DNA of 64,000 nt, taken from positions 62,001 to 126,000 of the forward strand of contig NZ_JACVPW010000001.1 in assembly GCF_018881715.1 (NCBI RefSeq), in the 5' to 3' direction. Below, piece after piece: positions 16,627-25,391 of this stretch; the first letter of the stretch is position 1; each line of letters begins with the position of its first letter. This stretch comes from Polynucleobacter parvulilacunae. Lineage in GTDB: Bacteria; Pseudomonadota; Gammaproteobacteria; Burkholderiales; Burkholderiaceae. The notes under the pieces were generated by a model. It saw only the letters and a list, made by a program, of their open reading frames with translations. It searched no databases and was not told where the DNA came from. Both the position numbers and the translations under genes were made by a program.

Positions 16627-16818
16627 TCAGGATTTACTCTTAACTACATCTTCACTGAGTTTTCCACCCACTTCAGGATTTAACTGTTTTGGCTTATTAA
16701 GATTTAAGCTTGGAGCAGCCATTTTTTCTCCATCCCAAACTTGCCCACACCAGCATTCGCCAGCATCATTGATGATGCATACACCGGATCCACAACAACG
16801 TTTATCTGGGGCTTTCAT
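16627..16818 (-). CDS. Small cysteine-rich protein, unrecognised family
   Basis: A 63-residue protein whose first half holds six cysteines in a compact arrangement: RCCGSGVCI, then GECWCGQVWDGEKM. The spacing suggests a metal site or zinc knuckle; a CWC motif is also found in other small Cys-rich families, but the order here differs. The C-terminal half is polar and low in structure. It is 11 bp upstream of the DUF2244 gene and about 70 bp from the cupin gene, all on the minus strand. No function is proposed. Confidence 0.6.
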   Translation of the reverse strand: MKAPDKRCCGSGVCIINDAGECWCGQVWDGEKMAAPSLNLNKPKQLNPEVGGKLSEDVVKSKS

Positions 16819-16888
16819 AAACCCACCTTATCAGAAATTGAAATTAAGACCATTCTAGGATCTTTACCAAACTGCTGCTTGAGGCGCT

Positions 16889-17575
16889 CTAGCGGTAGGG
16901 GCTACTTCCCTTGTTATCGACGCCCTCCAAAAGATGCCCCGTCTTCACAAAAATAGTGCAACCTTCTTTGCTAAATGGCTGATGCAAGCTCATATGAGGA
17001 CTTCTGATCCAAGAGCCAGCGGGATACCGTCCATGCTCATCCTCAAATACACCATCAACAACAAAGATCTCTTCGCCACCGTAATGCTTATGGGGATTGA
17101 AATACGTTTGCGGCGCCCAACGAACTAAGGTTGAGCCACTACCCTGTTGCATTAGCGGCATCACATGAAGACCTGGCACCATACCTTGATACCAAGGGGC
17201 AGTTTTAGTATCGATTATCTCTCGCACCACTTGATCTGGACCCAGATGTCGCAACTTCACAAAAAGAGTGCAGCCAGATTTACTAAATGGCGCATGAGAA
17301 GATCCAGGGGGATTCATTAAATAGGTACCAGCAGGATAGTCGCCAGTCTCGTCACTAAAAACGCCATCCAAAACCAAGATCTCTTCACCGAATTTATGAG
17401 TGTGGGTTTTAAATTGGGAGCCTGGTGCGAAACGTACGATAGAAGTTGCCTTTGCAACTTCATCGCCCATGCGGTCAAGCATGCGCCTCTCAACCCCTGG
17501 TTCTGGACTAGAAACCCAAGGTAAATCATGGTGGTTAATGACGACTCGTTGGGTGTAATCGGAGTTAATATTCAC
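16889..17575 (-). CDS. Double cupin protein of the ChrR anti-sigma/cupin type
   Basis: A protein of about 228 residues made of two similar cupin halves. The first has ATSIVRFAPGSQFKTHTHKFGEEILVLDGVFSDETGDYPAGTYLMNPPGSSHAPFSKSGCTLFVKL, the second STLVRWAPQTYFNPHKHYGGEEIFVVDGVFEDEHGRYPAGSWIRSPHMSLHQPFSKEGCTIFVKTG. Each keeps the HxH...E...H metal ligands. ChrR-type cupins are either anti-sigma C-terminal domains or free-standing sensors; here there is no zinc-binding anti-sigma domain, so a regulatory role is not shown. The GTG at 17575 is chosen because homologues typically begin MNIN; a TTG at 17596 is possible. Confidence 0.75.
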   Translation of the reverse strand: MNINSDYTQRVVINHHDLPWVSSPEPGVERRMLDRMGDEVAKATSIVRFAPGSQFKTHTHKFGEEILVLDGVFSDETGDYPAGTYLMNPPGSSHAPFSKSGCTLFVKLRHLGPDQVVREIIDTKTAPWYQGMVPGLHVMPLMQQGSGSTLVRWAPQTYFNPHKHYGGEEIFVVDGVFEDEHGRYPAGSWIRSPHMSLHQPFSKEGCTIFVKTGHLLEGVDNKGSSPYR

Positions 17576-17722
17576 TGGATATATTCGTATGTGCAAACAA
17601 CCCCAAGCATAGCAAGCAAATAGAGTATCTGCTTAAGAGACAAATTCAGGAGCGTACGCTCAGAGCCATTCTGGGATAAAGTCTTTGAAAACCCTAACTT
17701 CATTAACACTCTTAAAAACTTT

Positions 17723-18418
17723 ATGAGCTTACTTCCCAATCCATTTAAAGCGCTCATTATTGGGGCCTCGGGAACTATTGGATCGAATTTTGTGAAGCTC
17801 CTAGAAAGCAATCCATCTTGCTCGCAGGTAATTGGGATTCACCGCAACTCTCAACATGCGATTGACTACAGCCGCCCCGAAACTATTGAAGCATCTGCAA
17901 GTAGCCTGGCTGAATTGGGGCCATTTCAATTAATCATCAACACTATTGGGGTACTGCACTCTGAACAGTGGATGCCTGAAAAGAAACTGGATGATTTAAA
18001 TCAGGATCAACTAACTGAAATGTTCAATACAAATACTATTGGCCCCGCTTTAACAATCAAGTACTTTTCAAAACTCTTAGATCCAAAGCATGGAGTCATG
18101 GCAACACTGTCTGCCAAGGTTGGCAGCATTGAAGACAACCGTCTTGGTGGCTGGTACAGCTATAGAGCTTCCAAGGCTGCGCTAAATATGATCATCAAAA
18201 CCGCTTCAATCGAATTTGCAAGAACAAAGCCTAATATTGCTCTGATAGCACTTCATCCGGGTACGGTGAACTCTGGATTGTCACAACCTTTTCGTGGTCA
18301 ACAAATCGGTAGAGACCCTCTAGAGGCTGTGACTGACATGTTTAATGTCCTTGCAAGCGTTAATAAAGAAGATTCGGGAAGCTTTCTGACTTACTCAGGT
18401 GAAAAGCTGCCTTGGTGA
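17723..18418 (+). CDS. Short-chain dehydrogenase/reductase (C-factor-like)
   Basis: A 231-residue SDR. The Rossmann motif is GASGTIGSNF (residues 14-23), the second element NTIGVL, the catalytic Ser in LSAKVGS and the YSYRASK catalytic Tyr-Lys pair are all present, followed by HPGTVNSGLSQPF. The short length and the HPGTV.SGLS.PF motif match the CsgA/C-factor branch of cytosolic SDRs. Substrate unknown. It ends in a terminator that also faces the tRNA gene. Confidence 0.85.
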   Translation: MSLLPNPFKALIIGASGTIGSNFVKLLESNPSCSQVIGIHRNSQHAIDYSRPETIEASASSLAELGPFQLIINTIGVLHSEQWMPEKKLDDLNQDQLTEMFNTNTIGPALTIKYFSKLLDPKHGVMATLSAKVGSIEDNRLGGWYSYRASKAALNMIIKTASIEFARTKPNIALIALHPGTVNSGLSQPFRGQQIGRDPLEAVTDMFNVLASVNKEDSGSFLTYSGEKLPW

Positions 18419-18443
18419 AATTTAATTACTAACGGTCTAAGAG

Positions 18444-18480
18444 AAAAGCCACTGGCGCTATGAACGCTAGTGGCTTTTTT
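18444..18480. terminator. Bidirectional terminator between SDR gene and tRNA
   Basis: Fourteen-bp stem (AAAAGCCACTGGCG with CGCTAGTGGCTTTT, one G-T pair) flanked by A-run and T-run. It can end the SDR transcript on the plus strand and the tRNA/rpoD-side transcript on the minus strand. Confidence 0.8.
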
Positions 18481-18482
18481 GC

Positions 18483-18559
18483 TGGTGGGCCCACCAGGAC
18501 TTGAACCTGGGACCAAAGGATTATGAGTCCTCTGCTCTAACCAACTGAGCTATGGGCCC
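18483..18559 (-). tRNA. tRNA-Ile2 (CAU anticodon, lysidine type)
   Basis: A 77-nt cloverleaf with encoded CCA. On the minus strand the acceptor begins GGGCCCA and ends TGGGCCC-A-CCA; D-loop TAGCTCAGTTGGTTAGAGCA, anticodon loop CTCATAA, T-arm GGTTCAAGTCC. Anticodon CAU would read Met, but C4 and C5 in the acceptor stem, as in E. coli tRNA-Ile2, and the overall likeness to that tRNA favour the AUA-decoding tRNA that TilS modifies to lysidine. Elongator tRNA-Met is the alternative. Confidence 0.85.
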
Positions 18560-18571
18560 GTTAGTCTTAGA

Positions 18572-21148
18572 TCAATCTTCTTCGAGGAAGGTCTTGAGCT
18601 TGTCGCTACGGCTTGGATGACGCATCTTGCGCAGAGCTTTAGCCTCAATCTGACGAATACGCTCACGTGTAACGTCAAACTGCTTGCCGACTTCTTCAAG
18701 AGTGTGGTCTGTACTCATCTCAACACCGAAACGCATACGCAATACTTTTGCTTCGCGTGGTGTCAATGAATCGAGAACGTCTTTGACCACATCGCGCATA
18801 GAGTCATGCAATGCCGCTTCAGCTGGAGCCAATGTATTGTTATCCTCAATAAAGTCACCTAAATTGGAATCTGCATCATCTCCAATTGGAGTCTCCATGG
18901 AGATAGGCTCTTTAGCAATCTTCATAATCTTGCGAATCTTATCTTCAGGAATCTCCATCTTCAGCGCTAAAGTTGCAGCATCTGGCTCATGACCAGTTTC
19001 TTGCAAGATCTGACGGCTGATACGGTTCATCTTATTGATCGTCTCAATCATATGAACAGGGATACGGATCGTACGCGCCTGGTCAGCAATCGAACGAGTA
19101 ATTGCCTGACGAATCCACCATGTTGCATAGGTAGAGAACTTATAGCCACGACGGTATTCAAACTTATCTACCGCCTTCATCAAACCGATATTGCCCTCTT
19201 GAATCAAATCCAAGAACTGCAAGCCACGGTTGGTGTATTTCTTAGCAATCGAGATTACCAAACGTAAGTTGGCTACTGTCATCTCACGTTTTGCTTCGCG
19301 AGCACGCTTCTCGCCAGCGATCATTTGCTTGTTTACTTCTTTTAACTCTGGAAGTGGAATAACAACATTCTTTTGAATATCAATTAACTTCTGTTGCAGC
19401 TCTTGAATCGCTGGAACGTTACGTTGCAAGAGTGCACTGTATGGCTTGTTCTCTTTGAGCAACTTCTCAGTCCAAGTTAAATTCATAGACATCTTAGGGA
19501 AGTCTTTTAACACTTCACCACGATTGACGCCTACTTTATCAACTAACAAGCTAACGATGCCGCGCTCAAGCTTCCAAACTTGATCTACCTGTGAACGCAT
19601 GGTGTCGCATAACTTCTCAACACTCTTCGCGGTTAAGCGGAAGCCGAGCAACTCAGCACGAATCGCATCTTGCGCTTTTACATATGCAGGGCAGTTGTAA
19701 CCTTCTTTATCAAAGGCGCGACGCATCTTGTCGGCTTGGGCACGAACAATTGCAAACTTCTCTAAAGAGATTTGCTTCAACTCTTCTAATTGCTTAGCGT
19801 TCGCTGTTGCAGCACCACCACCGCCGCCACCGCTTTCATCTTCCTCGCCGCCTTCTTCACCCTCTTCTGCATCCGGGTCAATCTCAGGCTCTTCAGGTCC
19901 AAGCTTAATATCTTCTGCATTTGGATCAACCAAGCCATCAACGAACTGGTCAATCTCCATTTCGCCACTTGTAATTTTGTCAACGTTGCTCAAAATCTCA
20001 GCAATCGTTACTGGGCAAGCAGCCAAAGCCATCACCATGTCTTTAAGGCCAGCTTCAATCTTCTTCGCAATCACGATCTCGCCTTCGCGAGTCAAGAGAT
20101 CAACAGTACCCATCTCACGCATATACATACGGACTGGGTCAGTAGTGCGTCCGAACTCTGAATCCACTGTAGATAAAGCGGCTTCAGCCTCTTCTTCAGC
20201 CTCTTCCTCGGAAGCGGCAGCTGAAGCGTTGTCAGACAAAATCAATGTTTCTGCATCAGGAGCTTGTTCGTAAACAGTAATGCCGATGTCGTTGAGCAAA
20301 CTGATCAAAGTTTCCAATGCATCAGCATCAGACAATTCGTCAGACATCACGTCATTCATCTCACCATGGGTTAAGTAGCCCTTGGACATACCCATCTTGA
20401 TCAATGTCTTCAAGCGAGCGCGACGTAATTCTTGTTGCTCTTCAGTACCTAACTGTTGTGCAGCAAATTCTTTTAAGAGGGCCTTCTCTTTAGCCTTACG
20501 CTCACGTGCTTTTTGGCGATCCGTTAATACTGGCTCAGCCGCTTCAGCAGGAATATCTTTAGCCTTACGGCCGCGTTTCTTCTCTTCTTCAACTACTGGA
20601 ACTTCAACTTCAGCAACTTTGGCTTTTTTGTCCTTAGTTTCTTTTACTTCTTTGGATTCTTTAATTGGCTCAGCTTTAGGTGCAGGAACGACCTTACCTT
20701 TTTTTACTGAATCTACCTTGACCTCTACCTTTGCAGATTTCGCAGGAACTTTTGCAACTGGCTTAGCGGGTGCTTTTGGAGCTGGCTTTGCAGCGGCCTT
20801 CACTGGCTTAACCGGAGTCTTTGCTTTTGGTGCTGGCTTTGCAGCAGCTTTCAGTGGCTTAGCAGGCGCCTTAGCAACTACCTTTGCTTTCGGAGCAGGT
20901 TTTGCTGGAGCTTTAGCTTTTGGTGCTGGCTTTGCAGCAGCTTTTACTGGTTTAGCAGGCGCCTTAGCAGCTACCTTTGCTTTCGGAGCAGGTTTTGCTA
21001 GAGCTTTAGCTTTCGGAGCTGGCTTTGCAGCTACTTTTACTGGTTTAGCTGGAGTCTTTACTTTAGCTGCAGGTTTTGCGGCTGGCTTAGCTGGTTTTGC
21101 TGGAGCTTTAGCTTTCGGAGCTGGTTTTTTGGTCTTGGTATTTGGCAT
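18572..21148 (-). CDS. rpoD: RNA polymerase primary sigma factor sigma-70, extended N-terminus
   Basis: An 858-residue RpoD. Conserved regions: 1.1-like helices after residue 210, region 1.2 ([11 protein letters not shown]), a long acidic non-conserved insert with a Gly6 run, then region 2 ([57 protein letters not shown]), region 3 and region 4 ending [21 protein letters not shown]. Unusual is residues 1 to about 150, a Lys/Ala/Pro-rich repeat resembling histone H1 tails, with two 31-residue units in tandem. It directs housekeeping transcription. It lies downstream of dnaG on the same strand, as in the classical macromolecular synthesis operon, with its own likely promoter in the gap. Confidence 0.95.
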   Translation of the reverse strand: MPNTKTKKPAPKAKAPAKPAKPAAKPAAKVKTPAKPVKVAAKPAPKAKALAKPAPKAKVAAKAPAKPVKAAAKPAPKAKAPAKPAPKAKVVAKAPAKPLKAAAKPAPKAKTPVKPVKAAAKPAPKAPAKPVAKVPAKSAKVEVKVDSVKKGKVVPAPKAEPIKESKEVKETKDKKAKVAEVEVPVVEEEKKRGRKAKDIPAEAAEPVLTDRQKARERKAKEKALLKEFAAQQLGTEEQQELRRARLKTLIKMGMSKGYLTHGEMNDVMSDELSDADALETLISLLNDIGITVYEQAPDAETLILSDNASAAASEEEAEEEAEAALSTVDSEFGRTTDPVRMYMREMGTVDLLTREGEIVIAKKIEAGLKDMVMALAACPVTIAEILSNVDKITSGEMEIDQFVDGLVDPNAEDIKLGPEEPEIDPDAEEGEEGGEEDESGGGGGGAATANAKQLEELKQISLEKFAIVRAQADKMRRAFDKEGYNCPAYVKAQDAIRAELLGFRLTAKSVEKLCDTMRSQVDQVWKLERGIVSLLVDKVGVNRGEVLKDFPKMSMNLTWTEKLLKENKPYSALLQRNVPAIQELQQKLIDIQKNVVIPLPELKEVNKQMIAGEKRAREAKREMTVANLRLVISIAKKYTNRGLQFLDLIQEGNIGLMKAVDKFEYRRGYKFSTYATWWIRQAITRSIADQARTIRIPVHMIETINKMNRISRQILQETGHEPDAATLALKMEIPEDKIRKIMKIAKEPISMETPIGDDADSNLGDFIEDNNTLAPAEAALHDSMRDVVKDVLDSLTPREAKVLRMRFGVEMSTDHTLEEVGKQFDVTRERIRQIEAKALRKMRHPSRSDKLKTFLEED
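20849..21034. repeat. 93-bp tandem repeat inside rpoD
   Basis: Two units of 93 bp (21034-20942 and 20941-20849 on the minus strand) encode residues 39-69 and 70-100 of RpoD, each [30 protein letters not shown]. The DNA units are nearly identical, and shorter related repeats flank them between about 20750 and 21130. Confidence 0.8.
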
Positions 21149-21292
21149 TTATTAGCACTTACTCACATTACTGTTGTTGATATCGACTGATGAAACACAC
21201 AGCCCCGTAACTCAATTACTCACTTACCCCAAATTTCATCAAAATAAAGCGCAAGTGGCTGAATTAAATCGGTTTTTTCTTGGGAACAGAGG

Positions 21293-21311
21293 ATTATAGT
21301 CGATTGCGACT
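21293..21311 (-). promoter_or_regulatory. Predicted rpoD promoter -10 with adjacent inverted repeat
   Basis: TATAAT on the minus strand (21298-21293), about 140 nt before the rpoD ATG. Immediately upstream, sharing its first base, is the dyad AGTCG-N4-CGACT (21298-21311). No good -35 hexamer is seen. This is the main feature in the 233-bp gap 21149-21381. Confidence 0.4.
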
Positions 21312-21381
21312 TTTTGGACCCTGCTCTCCCTAAAAATATGGGGTAATTTCAGGGGATTTCTAGGGGTGTTTAGGGAAATTC

Positions 21382-23352
21382 TTAAGAGAATTTCAGCTTT
21401 TCGCCCAATTCCCGATAACGGGCTTTATCTTGCTCGGAAGCAGTACTCCCAGCGATCTTTTGGGCAATTTCGGTCATCTCTTGTTTGAGATGGGTTAATT
21501 CCAACTTTTTGAATGCCCCATCAAGATCCGCGGAAGCACCATCCAGGTCTAAATCAGAACCCATCACTCGATTTCTCAGCACTTCATACAAAGGGGCCAG
21601 TTCACTACGCGAGAGTTGATCTTGGAACATTGCAAATGCACCAGCGCCTGCGATTGCTGGCTTATTGCCTTCTCCCGGAATTAATTCAACCAAATCACAC
21701 TGCGACAAAAGATCTTTCATCAAAGCATAGGCTTTTTCTGATCTTTGCTGTGCTGCCTTTAATGCAAGTTCACGTTTATTCGAATCCAGCGCTTTACCCA
21801 AATGTGGAAACTGAATAATTACTCGTAACATTTGCTCCGCCAAATCCGTTGGCGCTTTAGGTGGCTCAATGTTTTGAGTAGCCACTCGCTTGGCTGATCC
21901 TTTGGATGCTTGCCAGGGAGCGCCCTGTCGATTTCCATTGCCCGCAAAATTATTCTGATTACTTGGATTACCTTGACCACCTTGCGCTCTTGCCTGCATT
22001 GGCTGATAAGTCGTTTGACGAACGGGAGCAGGCGCTACTGTTAATCCACAAAATGCTTCCAGCTCTGCCGGAGTCGTATTGGTACGAATTGCTAACTCAC
22101 GCAAGATTTGTGTACGTAGCGCAATTGGTGGCATCGACAGCAACAGTGGCTTAGCTGCATGATGGGTATGGGCTCGACCCTCTGGGGTAGTCTGCTCATG
22201 GCCTTCGCTAACAACCTTAAAGAAGAAGCTCGAGATCGACATAGCTTCTTTAATCACCTTCTCAAAAGCTGGTGCGCCATAAGCGCGTACATAACTATCG
22301 GGGTCATGTTCGGTTGGCAAAAATAAGAAACGAATTTCTTTGTCGTCAGACATCAAAGGCAAACAAGCTTCGAGTGCGCGTTGTGCAGCACGCTGACCAG
22401 CAGAGTCGCCATCAAATGAAAACACAACTTTGTCAGTCTGGCGCAAAAGCATGCGTACATGGTTTGCAGTACAGGCCGTGCCTAATGTTGCAACCGCATT
22501 CGGAAACCCTAATTGCGCTAAGGCAACGACATCCATGTAGCCTTCACAAACCAGAACATATTCTTGTGCGCGAATCGCTTGTCTTGCTTCAAACAAGCCG
22601 TAGAGCGTATTACCTTTTGAGAAGAGTGGTGTCTCTGGAGAATTTAAGTACTTTGGTTCACCTTGATCTAGGATGCGTCCACCAAAGCCAATCGTTTGGC
22701 CTTTGGGATTGCGAATCGGGAACATGATGCGATCGCGAAAACGATCGTAGCGTTTAACAGGTTGACCGCCTTCCGCTTGCTCACCCTGAATCAATAGGCC
22801 ACCCTCCACCAAGGTCTTTGCTATCTCATCATTGGCGTAGGTGCCAAATACCGCCTCCAAGCCTTGCCAACCATCGGGCGCGTAGCCCAAAGCATAGCGT
22901 TTAGCAATCTCACCAGTAAGACCGCGACCCTTCAGGTACTCCACCGCTCTGGTATTGCCTTTGAGTTGTTGACGATACCAATCAGCGGCTGTGCTCATCA
23001 CTTCACTCAGCGCCATCGCTTGCTGCTGTCTTGCCACATCATTTGCAGTGCGCTCTTCACGAGGCACATCTAAACCTGCAGAACGCGCTAAGTCTTCAAT
23101 GGCATCTACATAACCAAGACCCGAGTATTCCATGAGAAAGCTAATGGCAGAACCATGCGCTCCACAACCAAAGCAGTGATAAAACTGTTTAGTTGGCGAC
23201 ACTGAAAATGAAGGGGACTTCTCTGAATGAAAGGGGCACAAACCTTGAAAATTTGCACCCGCTTTTTTTAACTTAACGTGCTGCCCAACCACATCAACGA
23301 TATCAACCCGATTTAAAAGATCGGCAATGAAGGATTGCGGGATGAGTGCCAT
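21382..23352 (-). CDS. dnaG: DNA primase
   Basis: A 656-residue DnaG that makes RNA primers at the replication fork. The N-terminal CHC2 zinc finger (CPFHSEKSPSFSVSPTKQFYHCFGCG), the RNAP basic/catalytic core with TOPRIM motifs (LVCEGYMDVVAL, VVFSFDGDSAGQRAAQRAL) and a long Gln/Asn/Ala-rich linker before the C-terminal DnaB-interacting helices are all visible. Length is normal. The ATG is preceded by CATACT 6 nt upstream and no Shine-Dalgarno, so a short-leader transcript besides the yqeY readthrough is possible. It lies 36 bp after yqeY. Confidence 0.95.
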   Translation of the reverse strand: MALIPQSFIADLLNRVDIVDVVGQHVKLKKAGANFQGLCPFHSEKSPSFSVSPTKQFYHCFGCGAHGSAISFLMEYSGLGYVDAIEDLARSAGLDVPREERTANDVARQQQAMALSEVMSTAADWYRQQLKGNTRAVEYLKGRGLTGEIAKRYALGYAPDGWQGLEAVFGTYANDEIAKTLVEGGLLIQGEQAEGGQPVKRYDRFRDRIMFPIRNPKGQTIGFGGRILDQGEPKYLNSPETPLFSKGNTLYGLFEARQAIRAQEYVLVCEGYMDVVALAQLGFPNAVATLGTACTANHVRMLLRQTDKVVFSFDGDSAGQRAAQRALEACLPLMSDDKEIRFLFLPTEHDPDSYVRAYGAPAFEKVIKEAMSISSFFFKVVSEGHEQTTPEGRAHTHHAAKPLLLSMPPIALRTQILRELAIRTNTTPAELEAFCGLTVAPAPVRQTTYQPMQARAQGGQGNPSNQNNFAGNGNRQGAPWQASKGSAKRVATQNIEPPKAPTDLAEQMLRVIIQFPHLGKALDSNKRELALKAAQQRSEKAYALMKDLLSQCDLVELIPGEGNKPAIAGAGAFAMFQDQLSRSELAPLYEVLRNRVMGSDLDLDGASADLDGAFKKLELTHLKQEMTEIAQKIAGSTASEQDKARYRELGEKLKFS

Positions 23353-23388
23353 ATGGCGAGTATGAAACTATTTCTCTTTTTTGAATAC

Positions 23389-23835
23389 TTACTTGGCGAG
23401 CGCGGCTTTTACCAAGCCAGAAACTTTACCCATATCCGCTTTACCAGCCAATTGACCTTTAAGCACACCAATGACTTTGCCCATATCTTGTGGGCCTGCA
23501 GCGCTAGTAGACGCAACAGCAGCAGCTACTGCAGCTTCAACTTCTGCGTCAGATAACTGAGCAGGCAGGTAAGCCTGCAAGATCACCATCTCAGCTGCCT
23601 CGATCGCAACCAAATCATCGCGCCCTGCTTTTTCAAACTGAGAGATAGAGTCTTTACGTTGCTTGATCATTTTTTCAACAGTAGCGATTACGCCAGCATC
23701 ATCAACCACAATGCGCTCATCCACTTCACGCTGCTTGATAGCGGCCAACAAAAGACGAATGGTTCCAAGGCGCTCAACTTCTTTAGCGCGCATCGCGTTT
23801 TTCATATCTTCGGTAATTTGGTCTTTTAGTGTCAT
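23389..23835 (-). CDS. yqeY: GatB/YqeY domain protein
   Basis: A 148-residue YqeY-type protein: MTLKDQITEDMKNAMRAKEVERLGTIRLLLAAIKQREVDERI, followed by a helical tail (PQDMGKVIGVLKGQLAGKADMGKVSGLVKAAL) like that of GatB's tRNA-binding domain. Function is not established; it sits between rpsU and dnaG in many betaproteobacteria. The start at 23835 is chosen because AGGAATC precedes it and the protein then begins as in homologues. An upstream in-frame extension has no ribosome site. Confidence 0.9.
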   Translation of the reverse strand: MTLKDQITEDMKNAMRAKEVERLGTIRLLLAAIKQREVDERIVVDDAGVIATVEKMIKQRKDSISQFEKAGRDDLVAIEAAEMVILQAYLPAQLSDAEVEAAVAAAVASTSAAGPQDMGKVIGVLKGQLAGKADMGKVSGLVKAALAK

Positions 23836-23910
23836 GGCTTGATTCCTGTTGTTGAATATATCTAGCTGTAGAGCTTTTACCGCATCGCTTCTATTAAGCA
23901 ATTCAAAAAG

Positions 23911-23944
23911 CAAAAACCCGCTGCGTTTCACCGTCAGCGGGTTT
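23911..23944 (-). terminator. Terminator after rpsU
   Basis: Stem AAACCCGCTG / CAGCGGGTTT with an 11-nt loop; on the minus strand it ends in TTTTTG. Placed 36 bp after rpsU, it probably reduces readthrough into yqeY-dnaG-rpoD, so that rpsU is made in excess. Confidence 0.8.
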
Positions 23945-23979
23945 CAAAGCTTCTCGGTGAAGAGAGCTTTTAAATTCTA

Positions 23980-24192
23980 TTAGTAAAGCTTCTTAGGCAA
24001 CATTTGGCTGCGAATACGCTTGTAATGGCGCTTTGCAGCTGCAGCCTTCTTGCGCTTACGCTCAGCTGTTGGCTTCTCGTAGAACTCGCGTGCACGCAAG
24101 TCTGTCAAAAGGCCATTCTTTTCAATGGTGCGCTTGAAACGGCGCAATGCCACTTCAAATGGTTCGTTTTCGCGGAGACGGACTGTAGTCAT
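23980..24192 (-). CDS. rpsU: 30S ribosomal protein S21
   Basis: A 70-residue S21: [63 protein letters not shown] matches the family end to end. It helps mRNA binding by the small subunit. Start ATG at 24192 lacks a strong Shine-Dalgarno (weak AATAAGT), as is often true for ribosomal genes here. First gene of the rpsU-yqeY-dnaG-rpoD cluster, with a partial terminator after it. It diverges from tsaD with 77 bp between starts. Confidence 0.95.
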   Translation of the reverse strand: MTTVRLRENEPFEVALRRFKRTIEKNGLLTDLRAREFYEKPTAERKRKKAAAAKRHYKRIRSQMLPKKLY

Positions 24193-24269
24193 ACTTATTT
24201 AACTCGTATATGCTCGATAGATATCGAAAAATTAACTGAATAGCGATTCTAGCACGGCTAAGTAAAAAA

Positions 24270-25343
24270 ATGATTGTTTTAGGAATAGAAACTTCTTGTG
24301 ACGAGACCGGAGTGGCTTTATACAACACCACGCCTTGGGAAGAGGGTAAACCGGCCTTCCAGGGCATACTGGGCCAGGGTTTGCACTCCCAAATCGCCAT
24401 GCACCGGGACTATGGGGGCGTTGTCCCCGAATTAGCCTCTCGTGACCATATTCGCCGTGTTTTACCCCTTTTAGACCAGTCTTTGGCCCAATCCGGCCTG
24501 AAATTAGCCGATATTGACGCCGTAGCCTTCACCCAAGGACCCGGATTAGCTGGCGCCCTCCTCGTAGGTAGCGCTTTTGCTAAATCCCTCGCCCAGGGAC
24601 TCAAATTGCCCTCCATTGGGGTGCACCACCTCGAAGGACACCTCCTTTCCCCGCTTTTGGGTCAAACAGTGCCGCAATTTCCATTTATTGCCCTTTTGGT
24701 GTCTGGTGGTCACACCCAGCTCATGAAAGTCTCCGGAATTGGTCAATACGAGCTACTGGGTGAAACTCTGGACGATGCAGCAGGAGAGGCATTCGACAAG
24801 ACAGCCAAATTACTCGGCTTAGATTACCCAGGCGGTGCAGCTATTTCCAAAATAGCAGAGCAAGGTCGTCCAGGCATTTTCGATCTACCAAAACCCATGT
24901 TGCATTCGGGTGATCTTGATTTTTCCTTTTCAGGATTAAAGACTGCAGTCCTTAATCAGACTAAAAAGTTTGCAGAGAAAAATATAGTTGAAGCGAGTGA
25001 GGTTGCGCAGTTTCATGCAGATCTTGCTAGAAGCTTTGTCGATTCAATCGTGACTGTGTTAGTTAGCAAGTCCGAGAAAGCGCTCAAGCAAACCGGTTGT
25101 AAGCATTTGGTGCTCGCTGGTGGCGTCGGCGCCAATCTGCAACTCCGTAGCGCACTGCATGACAAAGCAAAGAAAAATGGTTTTGAAGTGCACTACCCAC
25201 CACTTGAGTTATGTACTGATAACGGCGTCATGATTGCTTTTGCTGGAGCCTTACGCATGCTTGCCAAAAATAATGGCTCCACAACTTCTGGAGCCTTTGA
25301 TGTCAAACCCCGCTGGGATTTGCAAAGCAATAATCTGAAATAA
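24270..25343 (+). CDS. tsaD: tRNA N6-threonylcarbamoyladenosine transferase
   Basis: A 357-residue TsaD that transfers threonylcarbamoyl to A37 of ANN-reading tRNAs. Family marks: [18 protein letters not shown], the metal-binding [69 protein letters not shown] and [13 protein letters not shown]...[17 protein letters not shown]. Length is normal. There is no clear Shine-Dalgarno (GCTAAGTAAAAAA before the ATG). It diverges from rpsU, as in many proteobacteria. Confidence 0.95.
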   Translation: MIVLGIETSCDETGVALYNTTPWEEGKPAFQGILGQGLHSQIAMHRDYGGVVPELASRDHIRRVLPLLDQSLAQSGLKLADIDAVAFTQGPGLAGALLVGSAFAKSLAQGLKLPSIGVHHLEGHLLSPLLGQTVPQFPFIALLVSGGHTQLMKVSGIGQYELLGETLDDAAGEAFDKTAKLLGLDYPGGAAISKIAEQGRPGIFDLPKPMLHSGDLDFSFSGLKTAVLNQTKKFAEKNIVEASEVAQFHADLARSFVDSIVTVLVSKSEKALKQTGCKHLVLAGGVGANLQLRSALHDKAKKNGFEVHYPPLELCTDNGVMIAFAGALRMLAKNNGSTTSGAFDVKPRWDLQSNNLK

Positions 25344-25391
25344 CTGATTGCTTGTTTGTTATTGCCTGTAGTTATTAGTTGCTATTGCTCG

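Noticed and set aside
20750-21130. Regularly spaced repeats that could suggest a CRISPR array
   Set aside because: The repeats are in frame within rpoD, encode KPAPKAK-like units, and have no unique spacers.
20382-21155. A 257-residue plus-strand open frame, rich in Ala, Phe and Gly, opposite rpoD
   Set aside because: It is the antisense of the Lys/Ala/Pro repeat codons. The repeats make stops rare on the other strand. No ribosome site or recognisable domain.
22272-22727. A 151-residue plus-strand frame inside dnaG
   Set aside because: Antisense shadow; the dnaG TOPRIM region on the minus strand is certain.
25344-25391. Short repeated TTATT/TTGCT motifs after tsaD
   Set aside because: Low-complexity AT-rich sequence in a 48-bp gap; no stem, no regular unit, not a CRISPR or terminator.
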